From Osedax frankpressi (taxonomy: Eukaryota; Annelida; Polychaeta; Sabellida; Siboglinidae): a stretch of 64,000 nt of DNA. The position numbers and the translations under genes are program-made. Numbering within the stretch: the first letter of the stretch is position 1; each line of letters begins with the position of its first letter. The notes below the pieces were generated by a model. It was not told the origin of the DNA. It did not search any database and was given only the letters and a program-made list of their open reading frames with translations. This document shows positions 51,899 through 64,000 of the stretch, one piece after another. The stretch covers positions 22,818,264 to 22,882,263 of the forward strand of contig OZ038313.1 in assembly GCA_964035775.1 (NCBI GenBank), in the 5' to 3' direction.

Positions 51899-54800
51899 TA
51901 TTGCGTTAAAAGTACGGAGAGGATCGTTGACGAAAATACCGAAGGATTAGAAAGGATCGCAAATCAATTAAATATTTAAAATACATTATTAAAATTATGT
52001 TAATACACTTTATAAATAACAATCTATTGTATCATATTATATTAAAATATCAAAAGGTTTATATGTTACTTTATTTAAATATTTAACTATATATTAAAAA
52101 AATAATAATATATTAAGCATTTATTTTATTCAGTTAGGGTTTAAAAAAATATATTATGCAATGTATACAATATATATATATTTGAAAATTTCGATCTATA
52201 TTTATTAATACATGGAACTTATTTAATCACAAAAAAAAAACAAATAAAAAATTAGTCCTTATAATAAAAAAAGTGATATTTAGAATGTAAAAATAATATA
52301 AATATTTAGAAAGTACCGTAAAATGTGATAAATTTATTTCTATGATAGAAAAAAATAATTGCATATAACATTACAAAACTTATTTAATAAAAAAGAGTGA
52401 AATAAATTATTCATTACGGAGTAATACATAATAAAATAGTCCGTATATAACTAGATATGGCAGTATTAAATAAAGGTGGTATTTATACATTTCATCTTTT
52501 TAAAATTCAATATAACTAGAGATATCTCCTTTTACATTAGCTGAGATTCTTGAACAGGTTATTATTTATTATATACTTTATTATATATACATTAATATAC
52601 AATTATAAATCAAATTTGAGATATATCATAACAAATGTAATGTTTATTATAATTACAAAATATTTTATTTTCGAATTTGTATTTTATTACCCCCTTAATA
52701 CGTATACTTATTTCATATAATTATTAGGTACAACATGATCAAATTCTGATTTCTACCCAGTTTAATTGAAGATCTTCAACCATGAGGTACTTTAAACATT
52801 TATATTGTATCAATTATCATCGTGATTTTTTCTTACATTTTTTTAAATAATTTTAGAATAGTACGCTGAAATATTCGTAAATGAGGGATTCATTATAATA
52901 AACAAGGGTGAAGTACATTATCCGCTTGATCTAGCTGCGAAGAATTTCCCTCAGAAGGGTAATCTTTAAATATGCATTGTTAAGTTAATTATGCATTTGA
53001 AAGAAGATCTTGATAATATTGTCAGCCCTAGGTTATATGATAAAGTTATTGTGTACATGTATTCAAGTATCTGGTCTCGTATTCGATGGCTTATCAGAAT
53101 GGAAACAGTTTGATATTATAACTCAATTTAAAAAAAAAATACTTTAGATCATATCTAAAGATTATTTTAAGTTATATATTGCTATATATTATATATATGC
53201 TATTATATTCCCGATTATCAACCCAATGCCAAAGAAGTCTTTATTTACTAACAACAAATTGCCACATCTCCTACATCAAAGATATCAGACATGGATTTCT
53301 TTCACAAATCAAAAAAAGTATAAGTAGTTTGAACAATTGTATAAACTATTATATATATAATGTTATTATATTTTATGAAACCATATTGATTTTTAAACTT
53401 AGATACTGTTTATAATAAATATTATAAAATTCCTAACACATATAATGAATAAAGTATATAATTATAACAACTTATTTTCAATTTCTAATTTACTTCTGTA
53501 TCAAATATATAACACTTTATTGTGTAGTAATTAGTTATCTTAAATATACTATGATATGCATATTTATATATTATTTAATAATATAGATTTTTAATTCATT
53601 ATATTAATATTGATCTAGTTATGAGCTGTTATTGACAATAGTAAAAAATAAAAAACACGTCAAATCTAGTGATTCCGATATATACATGTTATGAAATAGC
53701 TATTGATGCAAAAAGGGTTAATATTAACTTTATGATTTATTAAATAATTTAAGTAAATAGATTCTTGGATTAGCTATGACACAGTTATCTCTACTTTAAT
53801 GGGATACTAATGTGAAAATTTTAATTCCATTTTTTCGTACATATCAGATATTATTGGCATTGACCAATATAAACATAGTGTTAGTTTTTGTAACTATATA
53901 TTTTGAAAAAAAGTATATTGTAGGTGTATATTTTATAAAATTCATTTAATACACTTATATATTATAATACTTATAATATACATTAATATACGAAAATATG
54001 ATACAGTATTATGACTTGATTGCAATAGCTAAAGTAGGCCCATTATGTCTACAGGTCAGTTTAATAGATGAAACTTTGTAGATGATACATAAAACATTTG
54101 AATAAATAAATCAATATACCGGCTGCAAGATTAGTTAGAAAACAGTTGTATCTAATAATGATATTAGGGGCGACTCATGATATGCGATTAAAGGTTCAAC
54201 ATAAATGACCTATTACATTAAAAAAGAAATAAAATAGAGATATATAGCAGAACAAAAAAATAAGTAAACAATATTATTGTTATGTATATCGTACTATCAT
54301 ATTATTCATATAATTTATTAAATAACTACCGTATATAATAGATTAATCATACATATAACATCATTAAACAACTATAAATATAATCCTCGCATTACAATAT
54401 TAAATTGAGATTATATTTGACCTATACCAACTATTGTTTCTATTACCCATATTCACACCTACCAAGATCTTATTCTTATTTGCATATTGAGTCTTAGTAA
54501 ACCATATATTAATGCACATCATACTAAATGACTAGATCGAGGAAATAAAATTTGCAAACATAGATTATTAGGAGCTCGATCTTTGTGATTCATCTTTCAA
54601 TATTAATAATTAATCCTAACATATATCGCCACAGTAAACAATTCAATATATTGAAATTATTGACACTACTAGAATAATGTGATTAAAATTCGCATACGAA
54701 AACGGCCTCGAAGATCCAATAGGTATTAATTGTACTATGCAACACCACAACCTTTAGCATATCATATATTAAATTGGGCAGAATAAAAAGGACTTTATTG

Positions 54801-55721
54801 AAAAAAAAGTAAAATTTTTAAGATATTGTAATCATTTATCAAATTTTAGAACTAAATTTATTGCAAAAATACTAAATCTATTATAATATTAGTTGTTACC
54901 TTTTTCTGTCTTCGAACCATGTTTTTTAATTTAGGATATATATGATTAAACTTTGTATATACTTTAAAATGTTTATTTTAAATATATCAAATAATTTATA
55001 TTATCACTCAAATTTCTCTCGTGTATAATATAAACATGGAGAAAATAGTATTTATGTTAATTTATAGTTTATTTATATTTATCAGTCATAGCCTTATATT
55101 TACAGTAAATAACTTTATATATTTGATAAATTGTATCCGAATTACCAAGTTTATCTTAGATATTATTATAATCCGGATAACAAATATAATAATATTTTTA
55201 AAATATATTTTAATATATTAAAATTTTTCCCAGTTTTATACTATGGTTTTATTTAATTATATTCGAATCATTCAGGAGTAAAAAATATAACACATCATAA
55301 AATATTAAATTAGTAATATGGTTAAGAGTATAATTAATACTATTGATTTATGTTATATTATAATAGTATGTATAATTATTAAGAAATTAAAAAATAATGT
55401 TACATTTTTTCCATATACATATGTTATATATTGATTTATCAGATTTGATATATCTTTGACCATATATATAGAATGAATTTTATTGTACCATAATATATTG
55501 TATTTTGTACTTATTTTAATTTATAAATATAAGTATAGGTTAGTACATAATACAAATATATTGGAAATTTACAAAATTGAAAATTATTTGTATCCTGTAA
55601 ATTCAAAATTGATACATTATTTGTATTATTATATTTTCAAATTTGAACGAAACATTTATGATTGAATATATGATTTTTTAATTCAAGTTTTTATATAATA
55701 ATGTACATTTCATACGTACCC

Positions 55722-55782
<61 letters not shown>

Positions 55783-57950
55783 GTGGGTACGCAGTTTATT
55801 AAAATTAGTTTTATTTTGAATTAAAAAGTTTAAATATTAAATTAGCTTTATATAACTAACATTGACATAATATATTAATGTAACTATATATTGACTATTA
55901 TAAACATGATCTACCTAATAAATAAGTTGTTTTATTATAAATACTAACAATAAACCATTCTCTCTCTCTCTTGTACTTTATCTATCTAATTTACTCCTAC
56001 ATATCTATAGATATCTCATTATATATAATGTATATTGTAATTATGTTATTAGTAACCTAGGGTTTACTATAGATGATAATCTATCAACAGGCATCGATGA
56101 CAGCTAATTAGCTGTTATGTTAACTTATCAGCCAATATTAGCAGGTAATCTTGGATATCAGGATGATACGAAGTATCAGATACTATATACATTAGCTACT
56201 ACAAAAATCCTAAGATATTAGGATTTAAGACAAGCGTTATCTAAAAACTGAGTTATTGTAGCAGTCTCTTTGGTAATTCATTATCGGTAGATTAACACGG
56301 TGATAATAAATGTTGTTATAATCGTATACAATATTCCATTTCGGCATTATATTTCAAAGTCAATTGTTAAATTAACATTTATAGTTTCAAATAATTATCT
56401 ATTTTTAGATTGCTAATCATAACTAATAACGTCCTTATTTGAGTCCATATATGAACACTAATATATTTATAAAATTTTAACTCAATTTGAATATCCCTAC
56501 TCATGAACTACTTAATATCCCTCGAAACAATATATTTGTTGGGTCGAGAGCATTTTCGGTATTTGCGGAAAAATATCATTTCAATAGAATATATAAGGAT
56601 TAGGATATCATCCCATTTAAAATTACAAATTTCTTTGTCGCTAATCATTAGCTTGCTATATGCTATATGGTATATAGATAGCATCATCCCAAGATTATTG
56701 GCATAAACTTGGATCTATGATTGGGCGGCAAATGTTTTGAATATAAACCAAGATTACCCAATCTCGAAAATAACCAAATAATAACTGTTATAAACATATT
56801 TTATTAATTCTTCTTTATCATTATATCTCATATATTAACACTTCGTATATATAATGGTAATCAATTTTAATATTTATATATATATATATATTTATATACT
56901 ATTTTAAATCACTTTAAAATAATCAAATAATATGTTTAATATAATTCATTATTAAATTGATAAATACGGTTTAACATTAAAATTTAGTTCAAGTTAGCTT
57001 AAATTATCGTTTAAATGAAATTTAAATATATTAACCATGATTCTATCATACGTTAATAACAAGAGTAGTATAATATTTGCAATGTTATATTAATATAATA
57101 TCTTATTTAACAAGTTTTAAATTGAAACTATTTGTTAAATGAATATTAAATTATTTAAAATATATTTCGATAAAGTGAATTGTACGACATCGGTGATTTC
57201 AAATTATGAAGCATATTTTCAAAAACGCATATACATTTTTATATACTACATATGATAATCCACTTCTATTTATTAATATAGTAATTGCGTTCGGGGTATA
57301 CCAATTTAAATCCTGAATCTTGTTATATATTATTGTTTACATATGCATAATTTTCCGTTTTGAATTTTATATAAATTCTTATATATTTAACATTTGTTTA
57401 TATTTATGGATTATAATGATCATGACATCAAATACATGAGTTTTAAACGCATGTATGTTTATATATATATATTTATTAGATATATCTAGATGTATTACAC
57501 ATATAATAATATCTGATGCTATACGGAAATGAATTTATATAACTTCTTCGATACTAATTCTTAGACAGCATATCATTATTCTTAGCTCACAGTTTGAAAA
57601 CTTGCTGAACCAATTTGTACATACATTTTATGGTTATGTAAATAGTAAAGTTTCTAATGTATAACTTAATATATATAGTTTAACTTTATCATAAATAAAC
57701 GACTTATAATCAAGTGTGAATAACATCAAATCAGTTATTTTTGTATTGTTTATGTATTCATAATAGTGAGTGACGATAAAATCCTAGAATGTGTACGTTT
57801 TATGTGATGGCATCTAAATATGTTATGACATCTAAACTGAAACCAATGTAAGTAAGTTTAGGTTAAGTCTACATCTGAACATTTTTATAATACAATAGAT
57901 ACACATAATATTTAAAAGGGTTGATAAATCCAAAAATATAAATGGCAATG
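51899..57950. other. AT-rich intergenic region upstream of PES1
   Basis: No gene recognised on either strand. Small patches of higher complexity at about 52850-52970, 54110-54200 and 56050-56290 may be remains of decayed elements; 56100-56230 is dense in short palindromes (ACAGCTAATTAGCTGT, AATCCTAAGATATTAGGATT). ORFs of 60-78 codons at 53179, 55021, 55483 and 56503 are AT-rich and featureless. Confidence 0.5.
55715..55793. repeat. TA microsatellite bracketed by short inverted repeat
   Basis: CGTACCCA on the left and TGGGTACG on the right flank about 50 bp of pure TA. This may be a tiny MITE whose centre is a TA run, or an expanded TA site within a hairpin. Confidence 0.7.
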
Positions 57951-58365
57951 CTCAATGAATCCACCTTCAAGAAAGGGCAGCCAATTGCACCATGCCTTTT
58001 CCACAACCTGAACCCGAAATTACCTAATAATTTTAAATGGCAGTAATGAAATATTTGTGCATTCTACTGTGATTTACTCCAAGAAAACTATTTCTCGGCA
58101 TTTAACGGAGATGGAAATACTTCTCGGATATAACAAGCCACAAAAGTACGCTGAAGGAATATGATGGATCGTAAATAGAACTATCCAAAATCTTGAGAGG
58201 AAATTATCTGCAAATATAAATGTATATCAGCTTGTATATTTATTGTATGACCAGAGTTTGTCGAACAATACTCAGCCTGTTCTTGTTACCTTTGCAAAAC
58301 ATTCTAGAATTATAAACAACATAATTAGGATTCTTTCTAACCTTGAAAAATATATATCGTAGTTA
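57951..58365 (+). pseudogene. Broken ORF of unknown family
   Basis: A long, mostly open plus-strand frame with balanced codons, ending TAG at about 58361, encodes motifs such as HSTVIYSKKTISRHL, TEMEILLGYNKPQKYAEG and NVYQLVYLLYDQSL. It is broken at a few places. I do not recognise the family; a decayed mobile-element ORF or a dead host gene are both possible. Confidence 0.45.
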
Positions 58366-58860
58366 TATATTCTAGTAAATGAATTATTCACGTAAGACAC
58401 ATTCTTATTGTATTAGATTTTACATTATTATTCAATTAGACCTCATCATATACAATTGACTTTATTTGTATATTCATACTTTATTTGACTTCTTATGATA
58501 TATATTTAATGAGAAAAACATCAATTTATATCTCTATATCGTTATCAATTGTAACTTAACAATTGATTAATTATATAAATTTATGATTTTTCAATAATAT
58601 AAAAATTCTTTTAAAACTTTATTGTTACTAATTATTAATGTAATATATATTTATGTAATGTGCTCTGAATGGTAGTAAATGTAATTCGTAAAATAATTTC
58701 ATTGTAATAATGTGATGGTATTAGTAACTAACTTGATAATACAATTAATTCTTATACAAATCTAAAAATATAAATATGATTCTATAACTAACATATTATT
58801 TAATAATAATTTTTAATAATATAACTGTATTTCTTCCTAATAAACATGTCAATATAGCCA

Positions 58861-58861
58861 T

Positions 58862-58929
<68 letters not shown>

Positions 58930-58948
58930 TATATATAGATATATATAT

Positions 58949-59013
<65 letters not shown>

Positions 59014-59037
59014 GATATATATATATATATATATATT
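58861..59037. repeat. TA/GATA microsatellite just upstream of the first seen KNTC1 exon
   Basis: About 175 bp of TA with interspersed GATA and CATA units, ending about 20 bp before the CTCTCAG acceptor at 59058. Frames through it are Tyr-Ile repeats. Confidence 0.95.
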
Positions 59038-59058
59038 AACACATTGCTTATCTCTCAG

Positions 59059-62000
59059 AGTGATCTGGTGATACATAATTCAGGTTTGGATGCTACATTC
59101 GACCAGATCGAATTTGGCTTCAATGGCAACGAAACCATTAACTTCGGTTCACGCCAAGAGACCGGCAGCGCCCTCTATCAAGTTGACACCGTGGCTACAA
59201 TAGGCACAGACTCTGAGGTATCGTTCAGTTCCGTATAGGTCTAATGAGCTTAATTTTGGAAGGTTTTCTCTATAAGTGTTAAATAAATCTGCGAATCCAC
59301 GCCAGCTATATGAGTTTCCTAAAGTAATTAATACGTAATTAGTTAAGCTCACTGTACAACTTTAGAAAAAAGGTTTTTCTAGGGTATATTTTTTTAGGGT
59401 TTTCTGGATATCTAAATAAAGGGTTTTGCAGATATCCGTATAATTGATTTCTATTTTTATATACTAATTTTCATATATTTATTACAAAAAATATAATATA
59501 TATATAATTATTAAGAAGAAAACAAATAACATAATTTGAACACAAAATAATAATTGACATTAAAATGTACAATACATAATACATAATACATAATGTATAA
59601 TACACATTTATAATTATAAGTATTATAATAAATGTAGATAATAATAATTATGATATATATTACATATTATACCCGGATAGATTAAAATATCCTACATAAT
59701 AAAATAATAATCCATAAAATTGAACACATTTATTATTTAATATAAATGTATAAAATATTGAAACAAAATGAAGAACATGATGAACATTTTTTAATATCCT
59801 TCATTTCAAATGCTCATTTTTGATATACTGTATGCCATTTCATTTGTTTATCTGTTTTATTATAATGTATTGTTAAATAACGCAGAAATAAAATAGTTTA
59901 TCATATAAATTAAATAATTTATATATTTTTATATTAATATAAAAATATCATCGAATCAACAAAACTAGTCATATAATAATTTAAATGTTTATTACAAATG
60001 TATTTTCATATTATAAAATTAACCTCTATTATTCATATATAATGAATGGTCAATGTCCATTGTTCATCCACACATAAATATATTATTATAGATACCATTA
60101 CTGATTTTAATAAGATCTAAAATTGTATAATGTATAGTAATAAAATAATGGAAAGTATTATATATTAGAGGGAGAAGTGAGGGAGTGTAAGAGGGGATGG
60201 AGTGGGAGAGAAGAGGATTGGGGGAGGTGAAGGGAGTGGAAGAATGAGTGGGAGTTGGAAGAGGAAGATGTAGATAAAAAAGAAGGGGAATAGGAAGAGG
60301 GAGTGGGAATGGGAGATGGAGATGGAGAGGGAGAGGGAGATGGAGAGGGTGAGGGAGATGTGTGAAATTCTCCCTTATAAACTATCCTCTAGAGGAGAGC
60401 GATAGATATTAATTATTATTAATATTATTTAAATTATAATAATATTATATAATACATTATATACTATAATGTATGTGATATGTTATCTATTTATTAAGTA
60501 TACTTATATGTATACTTTATATATAAATTAATTATATAATACATGATTTATTATATTATGTCTAATATAATTATTGTTTAATATAATAAGTAATATGTTA
60601 TTCATCATCACATATAAATGTAATACTAACAAATTAGTTATATGTTGGATCAATGAATGTTATCATATAAGTTACAAACTTTACAATAAACAACACACAT
60701 ACTTTTTCAAACAACTCAAGCAATAAAAATACAAAAATGGTATATTTTTAGTTAATTCCAATTATAGTTGTAATTATTTAAATTAATTTATTATATACAT
60801 TTGCTTATTCTCAACGTATAAACAATGGATACAATATTAGGGAACAAAACAATTGTGCATTTTAAAACTTCTTATTTTAAAAGGGTTTTTCAGCTAAACG
60901 TAACTTTAGAAAACCCTTTACAAATGTTGGACGGTTATAAAATCGATTAAAACTCCGGAAAACCCTTTTGAAAATTAAAAGGGTTTTCTAGAAAAAATCG
61001 ACTCATAGAAAACCATTTTTTCTAAAAGTGTAGTCCTATCTTTAAATTTACAATGTAAATATTGTTAAATTTACCTTATTTATGTTTAATACATTTTGAT
61101 CTGATGTTCATAGTTAATTATTTATCTTCACTATGTTAAATGCTAGATGCCTGATATTATACATACATCCCGGGGATGATATTCCCCCTTCCTACCCAGC
61201 TCTCACTTCACATCATACATACATCCCTGGGATGATATCCCCCCTTCCTACCCAGCTCTCACTTCACCTTCACAACATATATACATCCTGGCGATGATAT
61301 CCCCCCTTCCTACCCAGCTCTCACTTCACATCATATATACATCCCGGGGATGATATCCCCCCTTCCTACCCAGCTCTTACTTCACCTTCACATCATATAT
61401 ACATCCCGGGGATGATATCCCCCCTTCCTACCCAGCTCTTACTTCACCTTCACATCATATATACATCCTGGCGATGATATCCCCCCTTCCTACCCAGCTC
61501 TCACTTCACCTTCATCATATATACATCCCGGGGATGATATCCCCCCTTCCTACCCAGCTCTTACTTCACCTTCACATCATATATACATCCTGGCGATGAT
61601 ATCCCCCCTTCCTACCCAGCTCTCACTTCACCTTCACATCATATATACATCTCGGGGATGATATCCCCCCTTCCTACCCAGCTCTCACTTCACCTTCATC
61701 ATATATACATCCCGGGGATGATATCCCCCCTTCCTACCCACCTCTCACTTCACCTTCACATCATATATACATCCCTGGGATGATATCCCCCTTCCTATCC
61801 AGCTCTCACTTCACCTCGACCTCACCACCTACCAACACAGCTGGACGCCATACCAGTGACCCACAGTATACAAATGCAAGATACAATATGCATCACAGTG
61901 GGACATAGGTTGTTTGTGTTTGTACAGGCAGGCCGTCAGCTCTCCAAATCGGTCGTATTTGGTTAGTTGTACTTACTTGGTATTAGGTACTTACTTGGTA

Positions 62001-63123
62001 TTAAGTACTTACTTGGTATTAAGTACTTACTCGGTATTAAGTACTTACTTGGTATTAAGTACTTACTTGGTATTAAGTACTTACTTGGTATTAAGTACTT
62101 ACTTGGTATTAAGTACTTACTTGGTATTAAGTACTTACTTGGTATTAAGTACTTACTTGGTATTAAGTACTTACTTGGTATTAAGTACTTACTTGGTATT
62201 AAGTACTTACTTGGTATTAAGTACTGACTAGTAGCACTAATTTAGTAGTGGTAGTTGAAAATCTGCTAGATACATATAATGCATACAAAAGATAATAGTT
62301 TATTACTTTGATTCCATTTAATTCTTACATTTATTTCGGATACTGTTAACATTATTATAATATTAATATATAATATAATAGTATAATATTAATTTCATTA
62401 TTATTAATTATTAATTTATTTCATTTAAATATTATTAATTATTAATTTATTTCATTTAAATATTATTAATTATTAATTTATTTTGTTACTTACTCCATGA
62501 ACTGCCCGATTTTATAGCTCCCATAATTAATAGCCCCTATAATTAAAAGAAAATACCATTCTAATTGACTCTAACCTACAACCCAATATCCATTACCATA
62601 CTTTAATTCTACTCACAACTCACAACATGCTAATGCTAATTTCGACCTAATATCGACCTGATTTAACCTAATCTTAACCTAATCTTAACCCACTTTAAAT
62701 TCTGTCATCATCATATAAGTATTCCCCAATGTTTACCCCTTATATATCTCATCCCACCATTACTCAGTCCAATTACTATCCTATCCCTATACAGTTCCAT
62801 TCCAGACCTATATGGTGCATACCCCGGATTATCCTTGACATAAGAACATCCATGCTAATCCTAAGATCCCCGTTACCCTAGCCACATGCTAACCTCCTTA
62901 TTTACTTATGCCTAATCCCACCAGTAAACTAACCTCACGTTAAAGCCGTCCGTAATCCATTAACCCCACGTGGCTTCAGATACAGACGTTGACGCCTTGA
63001 CTATGACAGAAGATGGATTATTTGCAATTATCGGAGAGAGGGGAGGATTCCTGCACGTGATACACTGTGCTTCCGGGGAGACCATAGCTAAGAGGGTTTG
63101 GCTGGGTGCGGAGATTAATTCTG
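59059..63123 (+). CDS. KNTC1: Kinetochore protein KNTC1/Rod, N-terminal exons (partial, runs off right edge)
   Basis: Three exons are seen: 59059..59217 (or to 59232), 61841..61961 and 62980 to about 63123. Exon 1 has [17 protein letters not shown] (human VGSRKEHGTALYQVD). Exon 2 has [26 protein letters not shown] and SKSVVF. Exon 3 continues [20 protein letters not shown] with RGGFLHVIH and SGETIAK (human DTEVDVVGLCQEGKFLLVGE, RSGNLHLIH). The exon 2/3 junction rebuilds FDTDVD exactly where human has FDTEVD. This is the N-terminal beta-propeller of Rod, which with ZW10 and Zwilch forms the RZZ complex that recruits dynein and Mad1-Mad2 to kinetochores. No in-frame ATG lies in exon 1, so the start exon is upstream and unseen. 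Introns hold a TIR transposon, a purine tract and three minisatellites; a fourth lies past exon 3. Exons are far GC-richer than flanks. The end of exon 3 is uncertain. Confidence 0.86.
59357..61030. mobile_element. Tc1/mariner-like non-autonomous element (1.67 kb) in KNTC1 intron 1
   Basis: Ends CAACTTTAGAAAAAAGG and, reverse-complemented, CACTTTTAGAAAAAATGG, each directly flanked by TA (59355-56 and 61031-32). TA duplication and CA-starting inverted repeats suit Tc1/mariner. AAGGGTTTTC motifs recur just inside both ends. No transposase ORF. It contains a 190-bp purine tract. Confidence 0.72.
60168..60362 (+). repeat. Homopurine (GA/GGA) tract
   Basis: About 195 bp almost entirely A and G on the plus strand, in GAGGGAGA and GGGAGTGGGA units with a few T interruptions, inside the TIR element. 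Such mirror-like purine tracts can form triplex or G-quadruplex structures. Confidence 0.9.
61155..61820 (+). repeat. 56/62-bp minisatellite, ending just before KNTC1 exon 2
   Basis: About 11 units with core GATGATATCCCCCCTTCCTA followed by CCCAGCTCTCACTTCA; units are 56 or 62 bp depending on presence of a 6-bp CCTTCA. Each unit has a near-palindrome ATCCCGGGGAT. Pyrimidine-rich on the plus strand, its last unit ends about 25 bp before the exon 2 acceptor at 61840. Confidence 0.95.
61966..62226 (+). repeat. 18-bp minisatellite starting at the KNTC1 exon 2 donor
   Basis: About 14 copies of ACTTACTTGGTATTAAGT, beginning only a few bases after the donor G|GTTAGT at 61962. Every unit contains TTG|GTATTAAGT, similar to a 5' splice site. 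The unit is a multiple of three, so frames stay open as six-residue repeats; these are not treated as coding. Confidence 0.95.
62227..62979. other. Rest of KNTC1 intron 2, with small repeats
   Basis: 62398-62482 holds nearly three copies of a 31-bp AT unit (TATTATTAATTATTAATTTA...). 62560-62910 is rich in loose CCTAA/TTAACC-type motifs (CCTAATCTTAACCTAATC near 62670), the complement of the TTAGGG-like sequence at the left end of the window. Confidence 0.7.
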
Positions 63124-63147
63124 GTCTAAGTAGTTGTGCGTAGTGTA

Positions 63148-63268
63148 GGGAGTTATAACCACCGTATTTACAATGTAGGGAGTTATAACCACCGTATTTA
63201 CTATGTAGGGAGTTATAACCACCGTATTTACAATGTAGGGAGTTATAACCACCGTATTTACTATGTAG
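63148..63268 (+). repeat. 30-bp minisatellite (four units) after KNTC1 exon 3
   Basis: Four copies of GGGAGTTATAACCACCGTAT with alternating TTACAATGTA and TTACTATGTA tails, so the higher-order unit is 60 bp. It starts about 25 bp past the likely exon 3 end. Confidence 0.93.
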
Positions 63269-64000
63269 GTATAGTCGGAATAATTCATGCAAACCGTATG
63301 CTGTTCTTCTGTAGATAACAATATCTGAGAGGGTATGACTCACCAGGGAAGTGAAGTGTTAACGTAGGATGGATTAAGGGCTGGTGCAGTTATGTAAATA
63401 TGGCATGATTGTTTTCTTAGGTTTTATTTTTTTTTGTAATTTCTGAAAGTTTTTTATATTAACAATCGGTAAATAATATTATTTTAAAAATATTGTATAA
63501 AATATAAAGTCCATTTTTAATTAATTAAGAAATTTATAGTACTCTTATAAATAATGATAGTTTCATTATTGATAAAGGAAGTTTAATAAAGGAAGAACAT
63601 TCAATAAATTGAAAATAAATTAAAGAAATTTTCTTTTAAATGAATTATGAATTATTAGTTGACAAATGTTCAAAGAGAATTATGAATACCTTATTTGATT
63701 AATAATTCAAAACACTGATCATGGTCAGATTTAATGTTAAATATATATGTATATGTCACGGTTTATTAGTTAATATTCATTATAAAATATATACTACATG
63801 AATATATAAAATTTGTAATAAAATGTTAAAAATATATTAAATATAACCAATTTAATTTGATTTTAGATTAAATTTATTATAACATTGGAAAAATTAAAAA
63901 AAATGATAACTATAATTGTTATTATATCAAATATAACATAAACTAAAATGTATTATATTATCAAATTCACTATAAAGACATTTAGTTTAACATCAGCATT
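63269..64000. other. AT-rich DNA to the window edge, presumably KNTC1 intron 3
   Basis: No further exon recognised on either strand. Confidence 0.5.

Noticed and set aside
53179-53415. 78-codon ORF and similar ones at 55021, 55483, 56503
   Set aside because: AT-rich codons, no motif, no splice partners, no family resemblance.
58796-59076. Tyr-Ile repeat ORFs (also at 25578 and 3537)
   Set aside because: TA microsatellite artefacts.
59059-59238. Bacterial or horizontally acquired fragment
   Set aside because: First suspected from its high GC, but [15 protein letters not shown] and the downstream exons match KNTC1.
59149-59352. 67-codon minus-strand ORF
   Set aside because: Shadow of KNTC1 exon 1, whose plus-strand reading matches the Rod N-terminus.
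61914-62231. Repetitive ORFs (TYLVLS and KYLLGI units)
   Set aside because: Translation of the 18-bp array after the KNTC1 donor; kept as a repeat, with cryptic splicing raised only as a possibility.
61155-63268. CRISPR-like look of regularly spaced repeats
   Set aside because: Units are contiguous tandem copies without unique spacers, and the DNA is animal.
62960-63343. 127-codon minus-strand ORF with GGYNSLH repeats
   Set aside because: Opposite strand of KNTC1 exon 3 and the 30-bp array; the plus strand matches Rod.

Overview
The window is animal nuclear DNA: very AT-rich, with short GT-AG introns and metazoan housekeeping genes. A chitin-synthase-like gene at the left edge suggests a chitin-making invertebrate; its residues look closest to nematode-type enzymes from memory, but I would not name a phylum from this alone. 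No viral or bacterial gene was recognised. All gene models were spliced by eye from the sequence. Every quoted exon pair keeps reading phase, but start exons and 5' UTRs are less certain than internal exons.

Layout. 1-3,729: 5' part of a chitin-synthase-like gene (minus strand, running off the left edge), with a TTAGGG-like 12-bp minisatellite in an intron. 6,156-8,894: MED27 (Mediator subunit, plus). 9,030 to about 11,736: THOC7 (THO/TREX mRNA export, minus), convergent with MED27 and only 135 bp from it. 13,152-18,034: an ataxin-7-like SAGA subunit (plus, 14 exons), divergent from THOC7. 44,425-51,898: PES1/pescadillo (minus, 14 exons), with about 11 copies of a 152-bp satellite in its last intron. 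From 59,059 to the right edge: the 5' end of KNTC1/Rod (kinetochore RZZ complex, plus), whose introns carry four separate minisatellites and a TA-flanked inverted-repeat transposon.

The most striking structure lies between 15.3 and 34.8 kb. The 3' half of the ataxin-7-like gene plus about 8 kb downstream was duplicated head to tail. Copy A runs from 15,331 to about 26,078 and copy B from 26,079 to about 34,802. Copy B keeps an intact SCA7 zinc-binding exon but lost 1.1 kb at a CAG microhomology and has no 5' half. A hAT transposon with a perfect 8-bp target duplication later landed in copy B, and another TIR element sits in copy A. Within each copy lie roughly 715-bp tandem repeats (P) and a second block (Q) carrying an unrecognised exon-like ORF. 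An older, diverged relative of Q occurs at 40.4-42.6 kb.

The rest (34.8-44.4 kb and 52-59 kb) is AT-rich non-coding DNA with TA microsatellites, fold-back sequences and decayed elements, including a LINE reverse-transcriptase relic at 37.6-38.5 kb interrupted by near-perfect palindromes. The genes do not form a pathway; they serve transcription (MED27, ataxin-7), mRNA export (THOC7), ribosome assembly (PES1), mitosis (KNTC1) and chitin synthesis.
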